A DNA stretch of 64,000 nt from Parasponia andersonii (lineage: Eukaryota; Streptophyta; Magnoliopsida; Rosales; Cannabaceae): assembly GCA_002914805.1 (NCBI GenBank), contig JXTB01000070.1:645066-709065 (forward strand). Reading direction: 5' to 3'. The notes below the pieces were generated by a model that searched no databases, was not told the origin of the DNA, and was given only the letters and a program-made list of their open reading frames with translations. A program made the translations under genes and the position numbers. This document shows, piece by piece, positions 1 through 11,890 of this stretch (within the stretch, counting starts at the first letter, position 1; each line of letters begins with the position of its first letter).

Positions 1-760
1 ACTATTGGAGCTTAGATTATTTGGATCCATTAGGTCCCTTCTCTAACTTAACAAAGCTCATTAATTGGGCGGTAGTATTTGTGAAAATAGTTTCATAAAA
101 CTGTGCAAAATAATTATTCTACACAGAAGTTGGTACTTTTATAAATAAGTTTCATGAGTTGAACATATTTATAAAAATGCACCCATAACCCAAAGAGCAA
201 GCCCAATGTTAATTGGACTAAGATTAGTAGTTTTGGGCCGCATATATATAAGATATATGAGAGAAAAACAGCACAATAACTCTAGGAGAGTCACACCTGA
301 AACACAGAGGGCAAACGGGAGAGAGAATTCGGCCAAGGCTAAGAAAGAGAGGAGAGAAAAAGTTTTCTGCATCTCAAAGTGTCATCTCACATCCCAGTTT
401 TCCAAAGGATCAAGAAGGTGTTCTTGATTGTTCTCCAACAAAGGATTCAACTTAGTACCCACTCACCTTATCAACCAAGAGCAAGAGTATAGACAAGAAG
501 ATCTAGGATTAGAAATTTGATCACCATCAACAAGGAGATCAAGAAAGAGCATGCTACAAGACGTAAACCCTAATTTCATCTCTAGGGCTTATGTATCTAG
601 ATTTGATTTATCTTATACATGGTCCTATAATTGATATATGCATATTCTATAGTTATGAAAATTGTTTTCATAAAAAATTTTAAAACCTAAATCCGCTAAC
701 TTTTCCCCTACGTTCATTATGTGATCATGTGTTTTCCATAGTTTGCATCCTAAGTGTTAG
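1..760 (+). repeat. LTR-like sequence, partial, copia SIRE/Maximus-type
   Basis: This stretch has no coding capacity. It resembles the 3' part of a long copia LTR: the opening bases recall the 'tctattggagtttgg' stretch at about 5440 in the solo LTR at 4391-5990, with the same order of an AT-rich block, a purine-rich leader at 260-360 and a pyrimidine/AT tail. The left end lies outside the window and the right end (about 700-780) is not sharp. I infer an LTR remnant; no target duplication could be tested. Short open frames here are not credible genes. Confidence 0.35.
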
Positions 761-1039
761 GTTCAATTTACTAGTAAATACAAAGTTTATTGTTGAAGGA
801 ATAATTTCTCTCCGGGCACTTGAGCCGTCTACTAAGATAGTAGGCGGGTTTCTCTTACCCATCGGACTCTTGTGCTATGAGTACTCAAACTGCTTCGTCT
901 GAGGTTGACCAGTAGAGTAGTAATTCTTTTCCCAGGAACGGAGTGATCATGACTTGTGGATGAGTAAGGAGTTTCTTGATTTCATCAAATGCATGCCATG
1001 CTCTAGTTCCCAATTAAATTCTTTCGACTTCTTAGTGAG

Positions 1040-1990
1040 TTAGTGTAGAGGCTTGATAATGATGGCTAAGGCAAGAATAAATCTCCGAAGATAGGAAACT
1101 TTCCCAATGAACTGCCTTAACTACTTAATATCTCGAGGCTGAGACATATTGACTGTAGCTTTGTTCTTGTCATTATCAATTCTGATACCCTCTTTGTATA
1201 CCATAAAGCCAAGAAACTTGCCATTAGAGACACTAAATGTGCATTTTAGTGGGTTTATTTTGAGATTATATTGTCGACAACATTGAAATACTTTTCTTAA
1301 GTGGTCGAGGTGCATCTCTCATTTCCTAGATTTGACCACGAGATTATCAACGTAGTCTATGACATAATCATTAATCATGTCATGGAATATGGCAGTCATA
1401 GCCTACTGATATATGGCGCTAGCTTTCTTGAGGCCAAATGGCACGACAACATAGTAAAAATTTCTGAAAGGAGTGTGAAACACCGTCTTGATCGCATCAT
1501 CTAGATCCATCTTGATTTGATTATAGCCGCCAAACCCATCCATTAAAGAGAATATTTCGTGATTAGCTATAGCATCAATAAGCATGTCGAGGTTCGGGAG
1601 TGGGAAGTCATCCTCTGGACATACTTTATTCAGATCACAAAAGTCGATGCAAATTCGAAATTGGCCATTCTTCTTCTTAATAGGAACGATATGGGCTAGC
1701 CAAATAGTATGGACATAGGGTCAGATGAATCTTGCGTCGAGGAGCTTCTGGACTTCTTTCTAAATTTGGAGCTGGATGTGAGTGCTAAACTTTCTGGCTG
1801 CTTGCTTAACAGGTTTAATAGTGGGGTTAGTAGTAAGTTTGTGCGTAATTAACTTACTACTAAGCTCTGGCATATCTTTATAGGACCAAGCAAAGACATC
1901 TCGATACTCTTTGAAGAGTGAGAACAGAGCAGCTTCAAATTCAGGGTCCAAATTAGCATAGATGAAAGTTGGTTTTTTTTCCTCATTCAT
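1040..1990 (-). pseudogene. Reverse transcriptase (Tat-type), broken
   Basis: In order on the minus strand: the pre-RT linker (DVFAWSYKDMPEL, about 1880-1915), KKKNGQFRICIDFCDLNK (about 1620-1680), FSLMDGFGGYNQIKM, the VVPFGLKKASAIYQ segment (about 1405-1450), the polymerase motif at about 1340, then LKINPLKCTF and GKFLGFMVYKEGI (about 1190-1260). The active-site YVDD reads YVDN, with the second Asp codon GAT changed to AAT. Stops occur after AIYQ, after SRK and after PRDIK. The domain identity is secure and the gene is dead. Confidence 0.85.
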
Positions 1991-2402
1991 TGCCCGAGTT
2001 GATCTTTTTCAGTCTCTCTTGCAGGTTCGAAGGCTCATCTTGTAACTTGTCATGCATGAGAGGAGTTTTCTCCATCCCTTCGGCATAATCTGTTTGAGAA
2101 CTTACAAGGCCATTACTGACCTCGGCACACTTTTAGAAACTGTACACAGTTTAGCCATCAGGAAGGATGTTTTTTTAGAGTATGACCTTTTTGAGAGTGA
2201 CTAGATCTACCATCATGCCTTCAGAAGATATATTGATTGTGTCATCTAGACTAATACCACGAGGCTTAGCAGTGTTGACATTTTCAATGAGATCCTCATA
2301 TAGGGTGGATTCTACCTTGAAGATTTCTTTCTTTTCGAAAGGAGCCTTAGTGACTAGAATCATGATTTCCCTTTTACCTTTGATGGCCTTTACATATTGG
2401 TG

Positions 2403-2699
2403 AAGTGTAGAAGATACTGCATGATGTTGATAGAGTCAAGGTCTTCCAATCAAGATGTGATAAGAGACACTCACATTAATGACAAGAAATTTAGTGGATG
2501 CTCTGACAGGGCAAATTTGTAAATCTACATTAACATAACCCTTGGTGTTAAGGGTGTCAGAAACAAAGGTTACCAAGGATATTGTTTGGAGGACCAACTT
2601 GTCTTTAGGGATACTGGCAGTCTTGAAAGTACTCCATGGCATGAGATTGACAAAAGAGCCATTATCAATAAGGGCACGCTTAAGAAACAATTCATTCAC
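2403..2699 (-). pseudogene. Retroelement aspartic protease (Tat-type), broken
   Basis: The minus-strand reading has RALIDNGSFVNLMP near the start, matching the D-[TN]-G-S catalytic loop of retroviral-type proteases, and ends with YHILIGRP, matching the conserved ILGRPW flap-distal segment. The expected Trp codon after GRP is TGA, and the reading then continues as SSTLHQYVKAIKG, as expected for this region in Tat elements. So it is a genuine protease domain with a nonsense change. It would have processed the Gag-Pol polyprotein in virus-like particles. Confidence 0.75.
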
Positions 2700-2800
2700 C
2701 TTGGCATCTATATAGAGTGGTTTATTGTGGAATAGATGAGGGGCAATAATAATAACACTGGCGATAATAATAGAAATAATAGGTGAGGAATTATGAGAGA

Positions 2801-4385
2801 ATATAAAATCCCAAACTTATACCACAGGTCAAGCATAGAGTTCAGGGAGAGTTGCTCGAGGCCCACAAATCATTGAAGTGCAAGGATTAGAAACTACGTA
2901 CAAGGAAATTTGTAAAACAAGTTAATAGAAAAGGTAACATAAAATAATAGGATAATAGAAAATGGTACAAAAATAATCGACTATAAGAAAATGATATAAA
3001 ACTAATTACGAGAAAGAAATTGATATAATATAATTATTGAGCCTATGATATGTGAATAAGTTAGTGTGGGCTTAGAAAAAGGACATGTAAAAATATCTAG
3101 ACTTGTATAAATATTTAGGGAAATATCAACACTAAAAGGACTTGTTGCTTAAGTTTTATACATGCATGGACATATTACTAAGACCACAAAATACAATAAC
3201 CATACAATATGTATGCATATATAATTTTATGTGGGTGTGTGACAAATTGTTGGTCAAAGCTATATGTGCATGCAAGTGAGATGATGAGATGACAGTAATG
3301 AAAAGATAAGCGAAGCTAGGATTAGAAAAAGGACCAAAGAATAACTAAAACAGGGATGTATATTAATGAGAATATAAATATATATATGACTTGGTGGTCG
3401 CGGGTTAAGGAAGAACCGAGAGTTGATGATGATGGTAGTGGCCATGACTTGAGCAAAAGATGATGACGAAGTGGTGATGATAATTGTGCGGTTATAGATT
3501 TTGTAAGAGATGAGAGATGATGTTGGTGATATAGCTTCGGATGAACGCAAGAAAGAGAGAAAAAAAGGAAGAGAAAGAGAGAAAGAGAACACAGTTGAGA
3601 AATAAAGGAAAGAGAGGTATTGTATTATAGATAATGTACGTCCATTAGGTTATAAATGAGTGTATTATCTCTCTATTTATGGGCAAAGAATGCCTTATAC
3701 TACCAGAGAACTTCTACCACAAGGGAATGAGGTATCAAGTGCCTATTAGCTAGCTTATCTTGATGGACAAGAGGATTAGGTATCAAGCTCTTATTAGCTA
3801 GTTTGTGGTTACAAGAACTTGGTGACCAAGTTAGAAGAGTCTGAAGCCTTCTAGAGTTGTCTAGAACCGTTAGGCAGCTTGTGCATTAAGGGAAGAGCTC
3901 CAAAGTAGCATGTAGTTTAGCACCAAGTGATATGTAGCCTAGCTCCAATGACTTATAGCTCAAGTATGGGTGGAAAAGAGCTTAAACAACATGTAGTTGT
4001 AGCCAAACTACATATCGTTTTCTTGAGTTCATGTCGTCTCTAGTTGTGCTACTTGTAGTTGGAGTAAGCTAATTTAGGTCTTGTTAATCCCGTGCTTAAT
4101 TAGCATGATATTATGCTTAAAGGTTAAGTCCAAAAATTAGAAAAACCCCAAAATAAGGTCTAATTAGGGGTTACCCAATCAGGTTATTCTTTTGCTCTTT
4201 GAATAAATATGGACTAAAATCATTCATAAGTATCTGGTCAAGTTACAAAGCTCTTGATGGGTCCTAAAGTCCAACAAATTTCTACTGTCATCTATCAAGT
4301 TACTTACGATGGATCCTATAATCAAAAGAGTGATTTTAGGGAATTATTGACAGTGACCCACTAATTAGTTATCGTCAAAGGGGTC
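2801..4385. other. Non-coding stretch, possible Tat LTR/UTR
   Basis: No coding sequence is recognised. A pyrimidine-rich minus-strand tract at about 3540-3620 makes an artificial open frame. From 3600 to 4140 there are internally repeated phrases: 'ggtatcaag' with '(t)attagctag' at about 3730 and 3780, and 'catgtagtt' several times around 3910-4000. This would fit an LTR or untranslated region of the neighbouring Tat fragment, but ends and target duplications were not found. The solo LTR that follows is inserted into the right part of this sequence. Confidence 0.3.
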
Positions 4386-4390
4386 GGATC

Positions 4391-5990
4391 TGTTGGAATA
4401 ATATCCTATAAAGTAGTTTATTATTTTGATATTATCAATAATATTTATCGGATTATTTGTTGTCATTTTGTTATTAATAAATTCCATGTTATGAAAGTCT
4501 ATTTCATTTATGTCCTATTGATATACATGTGACGTCTATGTTTATTTTATGTAAACATCTAATAGATTCCGAGACATATAATGAGTAATAAAGAAGTATT
4601 CGTATGATAAGTTCATATGTAGGAAATATTATATTATTTATTTCATTATGTCTAAATTAAATTGATCGTATTCTGCATATTGAAGATTGAATAGTTTGCT
4701 ATGTCGTAGAATGTAGTTTTGTCTTTTGATTAATGAAGTCTCCAATTATCAAAATGAGTCTTCGAATAAAAATACTAGTGTGTTATAAGAAAGTTATAAC
4801 AGTATCAAACACGATCAAGTGAATTAGAATTTGAAATTAAGTGTCGTAACTCAAATTTCTAATTTCACTAATCTAAAACTATTGTAGAAAATCTTAATCC
4901 TAGTGATTAACGAACTTACTTTCATGTATTTTGTCATTTTGAGTTACTAAAGGACTAGTTCTAATTTATGATTCGAACTCCAGTATCTTGGAAGATAAGG
5001 TGTATGAAATATGTAGAACGTCTTTTTATGATGGATGCCATACATATAATATCACTTTGAGTTTTTTTAAGTACTTGGATAATATAAACCAGGGCCCCAG
5101 TATTTACTATGTGAATTTGACTGTATTGGTATAAACAGATACAAAGACTGTAGTAAACTATTACCCATTAGATGAAAAATGACAACTCAAAAATAAATAT
5201 GTACTAGAAGGGTAATATGGTAATTTCACCCTACTAGTACGACATTACATTAGGGGTACATCAACAGGTATAATATATGCTAAATGGATCGAGCTAATTA
5301 TTTGATAATAAGCTTCACAAAAAATAAATGATATTTAGTCCAAGAGTTCAATATTAGGCTTATAGTGGTATACCCCAATATTAACAAACAAGGCGCAATC
5401 ATAATTATGAGTTAATTATAATTGTGGATAGATAGTCTATTGGAGTTTGGGCTTTATGTGTCTATTTGACCCCTTGTCTAGCTCAAATTAAAGCCTAATA
5501 GTTATTCGAGGTTCAATTGAGCCCAACAGACCCAATAAGTTGATTATAGTTTACTAATCTCTCTATAGTTAAGAGAAAAGTTCTCTAGTTACTATTTACA
5601 AGTGTTACACATAAAACACTCTTATAAAAAGTGTCACATGAAAAACAACGAGAGGAAGAATGGAGAAAAATTGGCCAGCTCAAGGGATTCACTATCCTTG
5701 GTGTTTCGGTCATCCTAGAGAAATCGATTCGAGGAGATTATCTTTTTGTTAATCTGTGGATCTCTTTATTGAGAATCAAGAAGGTGACCACCCATCGGAT
5801 CAATCAAATGACTTTCAAGAATAGATAAGAAGACGATAAGATTATGGAGCGAAAAAAATATTGTTCTTATTTAGAGAAAATTTTTAAACAACTAATTCCG
5901 TTGCGTTTCTAGATTTTACAAAACTATAGTGTTCTTGAAAATAATTTTACGAAAATATTTTACAGAATTTTATTCCAATGAATACTAACA
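4391..5990 (+). repeat. Solo LTR, 1600 bp, perfect 5-bp TSD (GGATC)
   Basis: The element begins TGTTGGAATA and ends with TATTCCA...ACTAACA, so it has TG...CA ends with short inverted termini. The five bases before it (4386-4390) and after it (5991-5995) are both GGATC, a perfect target-site duplication. No PBS, gag or pol lies inside; the open frame at about 5631-5828 has no recognisable domain. The 3' part (ATTCCGTTGCG at about 5895) is typical of SIRE/Maximus-type copia LTRs. It is best explained by LTR-LTR recombination that deleted the internal region. Confidence 0.85.
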
Positions 5991-5995
5991 GGATC

Positions 5996-6534
5996 TACTT
6001 AGGAGACCTCTCAATTTTGTAAAATGTATTACTGCTCCCACACACTTTATTTTTTTCAGTTTAATCTTACCTAATTTGTACCTTTTACGGTAGTTTTCTC
6101 ATTATTTCTCAATTTGCTTCCTCTAATTTATCGTTAGTTTTATGTTAATTACTTATACATTTTCTTATTCAACTTTACCCTATTTAATGACCTTTAGGGG
6201 CTAGTTTCCCTTTTTCTTTTCTTTTTTATTTTTTTCTCATTCCCAAAATAATCTAGCCTCCATTATATTCTTTTTCTCCACTTTGATTCTCACTAAGTTT
6301 TATCGAAAGCAATTAATACTATCCAATATTTATTAGTTTTGATAAATAAAAATTAGCATGAAAAATTTAACAAAAATGGATAAACTTCTAATGACTAATT
6401 GCTATTATATATTTTAGGTAAATAATTTCATTAAAATTCAAATAAAAATTATAATAACAAATCGAATTACACAGAATCACTTATAATGAAAATCAGAAAA
6501 TTGAATTAAAAACTTGAAAAAGTAAAGACCTTTC
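5996..6534. other. AT-rich spacer, no feature seen
   Basis: The sequence is AT-rich with T-tracts around 6200-6240. I found no coding sequence, RNA gene or clear terminal repeat. Confidence 0.5.
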
Positions 6535-6757
6535 TATTAAGGAAATAATATAATCACATCCTGCTGAGTTGTATATTATCTCTTTTTATTAAGATGTAAA
6601 TATTTTATCCATGAATCACTCTTGTATTTTAGGCAATTAGTCTTAGAGAATTATTTCTTTCCTTTACTATATAATCATATACAATGTATATATAATGTTA
6701 TTGTCTCTTAATGAAATTCAGCAAGCTATTTCGTCATAAAATAAATTCTTCTTAACA
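6535..6757 (+). repeat. 5' LTR of copia deletion derivative
   Basis: The 223 bp match the right-hand copy closely along their whole length, including the shared phrase 'cactcttgtattttaggcaa' and the end 'cttcttaaca'. It is followed by TTTTATA and then the primer-binding site. Confidence 0.85.
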
Positions 6758-6764
6758 TTTTATA

Positions 6765-6777
6765 TGGCATCATAGCC
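6765..6777 (+). promoter_or_regulatory. Degenerate tRNA-Met primer-binding site
   Basis: TGGCATCATAGCC differs at two bases from the TGGTATCAGAGCC consensus complementary to initiator tRNA-Met. It sits seven bases after the 5' LTR, as is usual in this type of copia element. Confidence 0.7.
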
Positions 6778-6814
6778 TTTCTAAAATATTCCATAAGTTC
6801 GATCCTTTTCCAAA

Positions 6815-7640
6815 ATGGCCAAATCCCAAACTACTCCCACATCCGAAGGTTTGTCTGCCACTTCCTCTAATAAAGATCGTCCCACCATCATCAACCCATT
6901 TGATAATACTTCCTCCCTCATATCTATTAATATTACCTCTCAAATATCCATTAAACTCACCCCGTCAAATTATGTATTGAGTTCTCATTGGGTATGATTT
7001 GATGGGGTTTATAGATGGATCAAAGCCTTGCCCCTCACCAACTATTACAACCATAAATGGTGACAGTTCAAACCCAGATTATTCACTTTGGGTCCGACAA
7101 GACCAATTAATTCTCAGCGCCGTTGCGGGTTCCATATTTTGCCCAAACTTTTTCCATTTTATTGCTTCTGTTCACACATCACGTGAAGCATGGACTATTT
7201 TAGCGAACACCTATACCAGACCTTTTCGAGGTCGACTCACTCAATTGAAAGAAAATCTCCGTCTTCTCACAATAGGCACACAGTCAATTATCGACTATAT
7301 GCAATATGTCAAAGTCATTGTCGATGAACTCGCCATGCTAAATCACCCCGTTGAGAATGATGACCTCACATTAAAAATCTTAGGTAGTCTTGATGAAGAT
7401 TACAAAGACCTTTGTTCGGCGATGCATGTCCGTGAAAGTCCCGTTGCATTCGATGAGTTACACGAAAAACTCATCAACTTTGACGCACATCTCAAGTATG
7501 AAGCAAAAAGAAGGCCAACCTTCCAAACATGTCTGCTTATGCCAACCCTGTACAAAAGTCTTTCCCTAATTCTTCCCAAAAAACACCACCAAATTGCCCT
7601 TACTATCCATCAACAACTAACAAAATCTGCACCTCCACGA
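6815..7640 (+). pseudogene. Copia gag, frameshifted
   Basis: The reading opens at an ATG with an N-terminal stretch ending in the gag-typical ISIKLTPSNY, shifts frame near 6985, then continues GYDLMGFIDGS, DYSLWVRQDQLILSA, SREAWTILANTY, RLTQLKENL and DYMQYVKVIVDELA. These are the conserved blocks of copia capsid (UBN2-type). It shifts again near 7525 into the gag tail. No zinc knuckle remains. It would have formed the virus-like particle; it cannot do so now. Confidence 0.8.
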
Positions 7641-7648
7641 GTGCTCAC

Positions 7649-8011
7649 ATTCTGTTTCTTGGTCATAATGCAATTTCATGGAGTTCAAAGAAACAACGCA
7701 CTCTTACTCGATCTTCTACCGAAGCTGAGTTTCAAGCAGTTGCCTCTGTTACTGCTGAAATCACATGGCCGCAATCATTGTTACATGAACTAGGAATTCA
7801 ATTGTCTACAACACTGACAATTTATTGTGACAACATTGGCACCACCTATCTATGTGCAAACCTCGTGTTTCACTCTCGCATGAAACATATTGCTATAGAT
7901 TTCTTTTTATTCGGGAAAAAATGCAAAGTGGTGCCATCCGAGTTTCTCATGTCTCATCTGATGACCAATTGGCCGATGCACTTACTAACTAGTTATCACG
8001 TCAACGCCTAG
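7649..8011 (+). pseudogene. Copia RNase H fragment
   Basis: The segment reads NAISWSSKKQRTLTRSSTEA, then TIYCDNIGTTYL and HSRMKHIAIDFF, which are diagnostic for the RNase H domain of copia Pol: the Glu of STEAE, the Asp of YCDN and the HxRxKHI block. It is fused in frame to the tail of gag by the internal deletion. The C-terminal end (LTSYHV near 8000) runs to a stop just before the purine tract and 3' LTR. Confidence 0.85.
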
Positions 8012-8067
8012 AGACACACTTCGAGTCAAGATTGGCCTCCTTCCTATAGACACCATCTTGAGGGGCA

Positions 8068-8290
8068 TATTAAGGAAATAATATAATCACATTCGGCTGA
8101 ATTGTATATTATCTTTTTTTATTTAGATGAAAATATCTTGTCCATGAATCACTCTTGTATTTTAGGCAATTAGTCTTAGAGAATTATTTCTTTCCTTTAT
8201 TATATAATCATGTACAATGTATATATAATAATATTCACTCTTAATGAAATTAAGCAAGCAATTACTTCGGAAACTAAATTCTTCTTGACA
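8068..8290 (+). repeat. 3' LTR of copia deletion derivative
   Basis: The 223 bp are a direct repeat of the left LTR, preceded by the polypurine tract CTTGAGGGGCA (8057-8067) where plus-strand synthesis would have been primed. The end 'cttcttgaca' differs from the left copy by one base. Confidence 0.85.
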
Positions 8291-8996
8291 TTTTATAACT
8301 TCAAGAATCCTAGAACAACAGCAATAATTATTAACAATCTTAGAGAAAGACTCTATAAAGAACGTGTTAGAACGATTTAATGGCTTATTTTGATCCTCTA
8401 CTATCCGAATTAATACTTATGATTGATTCATAAAAAAGATATTTTATAAAATTTGATCCGTGATAGTAATAAGCTCTCTAATCTAAATCATAAATGACAT
8501 AAATTTAAATGATAATCACACCACAAAAAGAAAAAAATTACTAACAAAAATTATTAACATGACATATCAAGATATGATTAAATTAAGAACACAGGAGATT
8601 TAGATTTAGGTAGATATTGATCTGCTTTCGTAGATGGAAAGATTATTTGAAAGTAAATGCAAAAATAATAGAAGAAATTGAGAAATACTCATATTAGAGA
8701 GAGGGAAGATCCCCCTTTAGCAAGGGGAAAGAACCAGTTAAAACTCGTTGAGAAAAAGTTTTCATTACATCCACACTGAAACAAAAATCTTAGATCTATC
8801 ACTGACCGTCAATCACTTAATTCTAGAAGAAATCGGAGTCTAGTGAGGTTGTTAATGATTACTTAAAGCAACTAGCCTACTAGCTTGTTAAGTTATTTGG
8901 TAACTTATGGGTAATGCTGCCTCTATGAAATTTGGACTTGTCTACAACGGTCACTTGAAGGTGTTAGGTTACTAGGGTAACTTGGTAGATTGCATG
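8291..8996. other. Non-coding spacer
   Basis: Low-complexity AT-rich DNA. A purine-rich patch at about 8690-8730 (GAGAGAGGGAAGATCCCCC) stands out, but no gene or complete repeat could be defined. Confidence 0.4.
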
Positions 8997-9644
8997 CACT
9001 GCTATAAAAATCTTGATGTGCGACATTTAAAAATGTCAATTTTACATATTTTTAGTGATATTTATGAAATTAGTAGCATTTGTAACAAATGTCATGAAAA
9101 TTTGTGTGACTAAAGCCCTATTGACATTCAATGTCACTAAATAATACTTTTTAATAGCATTTATAAAATAATACTGAGTTGTATAAGCGATGCTTCCAAA
9201 TATCACTAAGTTATTATTTTAAATAGGATTCCCACTCCAATGAGTTTTATTTTTATCTATTTATAAGTATTTTTTATGTTAAGTTTAAATTTATTCTTTT
9301 CATTTTGTTTTATTTTTTAAAATTATCAATGATTTCTAGATGTAACATTTTTAAAATATCAATGAATTTAAATTTTTTTTTTGTAGATATTAAATCCAAA
9401 TGCATTTCTAAAATACAACTAAATCAAAATATTAATGGCATTTAAAAGATAAAGTTACTTAAGCTAACTTTTGCAGACATTTTACAAATGTTCCTAAATC
9501 TTAATTTTAAAACATTTATTTAATAGATCATAATATCCTTATGAATTAATAACACGTTTAACAAATGCCATTAAGTATTATTATAGTGGCATTTTTAAGA
9601 TTAATGTCAATAAAATTTCACTAATTCAAATTTTTGTTGTAGTG
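8997..9644. mobile_element. CACTA-like non-autonomous DNA transposon, 648 bp
   Basis: The left end reads CACTGCTATAAAAATCTTGA. The right end, read on the other strand, is CACTACAACAAAAATTTGAA. These are imperfect terminal inverted repeats of the CACTA (En/Spm) type. The three flanking bases are ATG on the left and ACG on the right, a 3-bp target duplication with one change, as this superfamily makes. The interior contains many short copies of 'TGACATT'/'aaatgtca' in both orientations, the sub-terminal repeat pattern typical of such elements. No transposase is present. Confidence 0.6.
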
Positions 9645-10300
9645 ACGATAATCTACGTTAATCTCTTAGGATACTTGATAACAACTTGGAATTATTTTAA
9701 TTAGCGAGGACAGAGTCAATCCAGATTTTTGTATAGTACGTACGGGTTAGAATTATATTTGTCTATTTTGTAGGGCTATTCACAGTTTTGTTAGTTTTTG
9801 AGTGGCATCTTTCTATAAAATCTAGGCTAAATAAATACATATAAATTTTGGGTCATTTTAGAAAACATTGAAAATGAGTTGGGACCAAGCTTCCTCCGTC
9901 CCTGTTTATTATGATCTTATTTTTGAAAGTTAAAATTATTATAGGCTATCTTATTCTAAAATCCTATTCAAAAGAGTTAAATTTTTTTATTTATTTTTAT
10001 TTCAAGAAAAAAGGCATTCTGCTGGTAGAATCATTTTCACTTTTTTATTAAAAAAGAAAAAAAAAACTAAGATTATGTTTTTTTTTTTATCATGGTTAAT
10101 AAGGGACTTTCGTAAGAAAAAACGAAATGCAATAAGTGGAGTTGCGTTCTATGTTTAGAAACTGAATTTTTTGAGAGAGAAAAAAAAAATTCAAAGGGAA
10201 TCTATTTTCTCTTACTTGAATTCAAACAGAGAATTTTTTTTTCAAAAAAAGTGAGAGTTATAATCAATATCATTATTAACTTCATAAAATTAGAGTTATC
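9645..10300. other. AT-rich spacer, no gene seen
   Basis: Homopolymer-rich DNA (T and A tracts near 10030-10260) with no supported feature. Confidence 0.4.
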
Positions 10301-11890
10301 TAGTACTAATTTACCTTAAGTTTTGCTATGTTATTATTTATATTAAATTAATTCAAGTGTTTTTTTAGTTGTTTTGATGTTTTGTGTGTTTGTATTTACA
10401 GGAGAATAAAATAAGAGTATTTGATGTGAATTAAGATAAATTTATACCTCCCAAATAGGTTTTTCAAATAATAAAATAAAGTTGAATCCGATGTAGTCAT
10501 AATGCAACAAATATTTCGCAATTCAGAGCTCAAACGAAGAAATGGCACATACGACAAACCACGATGCTAGACTAGCAGAAAAATAGCACTAGTGCACCAG
10601 AAGTGGCGTCACGTGCCAACTCTTAGAAACTTTTGGCACTGCGATGCTACCATCTGCATTCTAGGTCAATAATTAATGGCTGAGTTCAATTTTTTGATGA
10701 TCTAAAAGTCCAGATTCGGCCTACCTTAAGTTTGCATAAGCCATCTCTTTAAAACTATAACTTTAGGATTAAAAAAGGTATGTAGGGATAGAGAGAAAGA
10801 GAAGGAGGCAACTATGGAAGGAGAAGAAGAAGAGGAGGAAGAAGAAGAAGATATGCTCTAATCCTCCATTTCTTGATTTCCTCCATAATATCAACACCAT
10901 TTCTTATTCAAACCATTTTTTATTTATTTTTTTGTGAGTTTTTTCTTTGTATTTTCTATATTTAGAGACTAGTATAATTGAGAACAAATCTTTGAGAGAG
11001 AATTCAAGAGAGCAAAAACTAAGCTTGGAGGAGGAGATTGACAATTTCCATGAATACCTTCAAGCTCTTTAAAGAATGAGAATTCTAAAACTCTTTTCTT
11101 TGTGATATTTTATATTTATTGAATTCATTATATTAAAATGTTATTATTTTCGATTTATATTATGAACTAAATTCTTTTTTGTGTAGTTTTACTATGTGAA
11201 CCAATCTAATATCTTGTGTTTATTTATTTCTCTCCTCTTTTATTAATCAAATTCATTGTTCAGTTATTTGTTTTACCTTATGCTTATTGCTTATATTTAA
11301 TTGATCACTAAAGAGATTGTTGAGTGAAATTTCTATGAACTTGAAAAAGGGACAATAAATTTGGACTTAGGTAAAAACAAAATAAGATTACCTAGTTTTG
11401 GGTGAGTTTGTATAGGACATGAATATACCTATATAACTTGTATAATCTTTGTCTGAAAATAACTAAACTTAATGAATCTAGTCAATTTATATTAGGAGTA
11501 ATATATTAGTTTGTTTAGGTATTTTTACTTATATTATAGAAAGGAGTTTGTGAATACATTTGAATTATCAGTTGACAACTCTAGTGGATTAATTAATATA
11601 AGAAGAAAATTAGGAGAATGTGTATTTAAAAGATGGTTGGAGAATTAGTAAACCTAGACATTTTTCTTATTGCTTACTTTCATTTATTTTGCATGCTAGT
11701 TTGGTTGCTTTGTTTTATTTTTTCAAAATTTATATATCATTTGTTTGGATAAAGTTAGGATTGAGATAATTTTAATACTTAGCACTGAATTAAAAATTTA
11801 TCATCTTAGATTTGATACGCTATTTCTATATCTATATTACTTGTGACCATGTGCACTTGCAGAGGAGTGTGTGAATTTATAGTTGCATAT
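10301..11890 (+). repeat. Possible Ty3 (Tat/Athila-like) LTR
   Basis: The composition resembles long plant Ty3 LTRs: a left part with 'tgtatttacaggagaataaa' (about 10390), a more GC-balanced block at 10500-10700, a GAAGAAGAAG-rich leader at about 10800-10850, a long AT-rich R/U5-like part, and 'gaccatgtgcacttgcagag' near 11850, which is common at the 3' end of such LTRs. I could not fix TG...CA ends or a target duplication, so this is inference by resemblance. Confidence 0.3.

Larger units (their letters stand above)
1000..2800 (-). mobile_element. Ty3 retrotransposon pol fragment, Tat-type, decayed
   Basis: On the minus strand, reading right to left, aspartic protease, linker and reverse transcriptase segments follow each other in the normal Ty3 order, broken by stops and frame changes. 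The linker reads EYRDVFAWSYKDMPEL followed by KPVKQAARKF, which is characteristic of Tat-lineage plant elements. No gag, RNase H or integrase could be recognised at either side, so this is an internal fragment. Flanking LTRs were not delimited; 3260-4140 may hold one. Confidence 0.85.
6535..8290 (+). mobile_element. Ty1/copia deletion derivative with both LTRs
   Basis: Two direct repeats of exactly 223 bp (6535-6757 and 8068-8290) begin TATTAAGGAAATAATATAAT and end CTTCTTRACA. A degenerate primer-binding site follows the left copy and a purine tract (CTTGAGGGGCA) precedes the right one. Inside are only a gag-like region and an RNase H region; protease, integrase and reverse transcriptase are absent. 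Copia elements order gag-PR-INT-RT-RH, so one internal deletion of several kb explains this. The outer first base pair is TA, not TG, in both LTRs. No convincing target duplication remains (CTTTC on the left, TTTTA on the right). Confidence 0.85.

Noticed and set aside
3260..3592. Minus-strand open frame of 110 codons
   Set aside because: It runs over a low-complexity pyrimidine-rich tract (S/F/L-rich product) with no domain.
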